From: Lentisphaeria bacterium
Lineage (GTDB): Bacteria; Verrucomicrobiota; Lentisphaeria; Oligosphaerales; Oligosphaeraceae
Reading direction: 5' to 3'
DNA length: 6,207 nt
Assembly (NCBI GenBank): GCA_016302725.1
Contig: JAEDNB010000126.1
Location: 1-6,207 of the forward strand
The notes under the pieces are model-generated. The model made no database searches. It saw only the letters and a list, made by a program, of their open reading frames with translations, and had not been told where the DNA came from. Numbering within the stretch: the first letter of the stretch is position 1; every line of letters starts with the position of its first letter. This document shows, in pieces, positions 6,027-6,207 of the stretch. A program made the position numbers and the translations under genes.

Positions 6027-6076
6027 CTCCTCCCCTCGCTCCCTCCCTCTTCCCTCCCCCTCCTTCCTGCCCCTCT
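6027..6076 (+). other. Polypyrimidine tract in place of a Shine-Dalgarno
   Basis: Of 50 bases directly before the ATG, only two are purines (G at 6038 and 6069), and 6039-6068 is an unbroken 30-base C/T run. No purine-rich ribosome binding site exists in the usual window. Such a leader leaves the mRNA unstructured in this part, which may allow Shine-Dalgarno-independent initiation. Confidence 0.6.
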
Positions 6077-6207
6077 ATGTATTGGTATATCAAATACCCC
6101 CTTGTCGTCATCCTGGCCCTGGCCTGCCTGGGATTGACGGGACTCCTCCTCCGCTCCTGCCGCCGAACCGCCCCGGAACCAACGCCCGCCCAGGCTACCG
6201 CCCAGGA
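6077..6207 (+). CDS. Start of a membrane-anchored or exported protein, 3' end missing
   Basis: An ATG at 6077 opens a frame that runs to the window edge with no stop (43 full codons). It begins Met-Tyr-Trp-Tyr-Ile-Lys, then a hydrophobic stretch (about residues 8-25, PLVVILALACLGLTGLLL), then Arg-Ser-Cys-Arg-Arg and a Pro/Ala/Thr-rich linker (APEPTPAQATAQ). This is the usual start of a protein with one N-terminal membrane anchor and a flexible linker to an outer domain. The Cys does not sit in a clear lipobox. The domain that would identify it lies outside the window. No Shine-Dalgarno is present; the start is chosen because it is the first ATG before the hydrophobic segment and directly follows the pyrimidine tract. 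Confidence 0.68.
   Translation, partial: MYWYIKYPLVVILALACLGLTGLLLRSCRRTAPEPTPAQATAQ

Noticed and set aside
1..6207. CRISPR array, tRNA or rRNA genes, insertion sequences
   Set aside because: I saw no regularly spaced repeats, cloverleaf with CCA end, rRNA-like sequence, transposase or flanking terminal repeats by reading. A dedicated tRNA and repeat search was not possible here.

Overview
The window is a GC-rich stretch of bacterial DNA in which every supported gene lies on the plus strand. The likeliest source is a high-GC member of the PVC group, perhaps Lentisphaerota or a relative. This is inferred from the first gene, whose GH42-like barrel plus GATase-like architecture is typical of large Lentisphaerota families, from the Bacteroidetes-type variant of MiaA, and from pyrimidine-rich, Shine-Dalgarno-poor leaders. 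No rRNA or other marker is present to confirm it.

Layout. Positions 1-1317 hold the 3' part of a GH42-like glycoside hydrolase gene. A 214-nt intergenic region (1318-1531) follows. It contains a hairpin ending in an AT-rich TATATTAA block and, further on, a perfect 15-bp inverted repeat in the leader of the next gene. Positions 1532-1966 encode a small membrane-anchored protein of unknown function. Positions 1994-5953 form a tightly packed run: folP (dihydropteroate synthase), a CdaA-type diadenylate cyclase-like membrane protein, a YbbR/CdaR-like protein, and miaA (tRNA dimethylallyltransferase). The last three junctions are 4-nt overlaps of stop and start codons (GTGA, ATGA, ATGA), which strongly suggests one translationally coupled operon. 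A 123-nt region (5954-6076) again has a hairpin, TATATTAA and a long polypyrimidine tract. The window then ends inside a new gene with an N-terminal membrane segment (6077-6207, cut off).

How the genes fit together. The operon joins folate synthesis, a presumed c-di-AMP module (membrane cyclase plus its YbbR-domain partner) and a tRNA modification enzyme. In Firmicutes cdaA-cdaR is usually followed by glmM. Here glmM is absent from the window and miaA takes that position.

The most interesting point is that the cyclase keeps the fold signatures and the Asp of the DGA motif, but has DGG instead of DGA and Arg-Gln-Asn where the family has Arg-His-Arg. It also carries an insertion of about 20 residues just before the catalytic domain's first conserved strand. 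It may be an altered or inactive cyclase. No CRISPR array, tRNA, rRNA or insertion sequence was seen.
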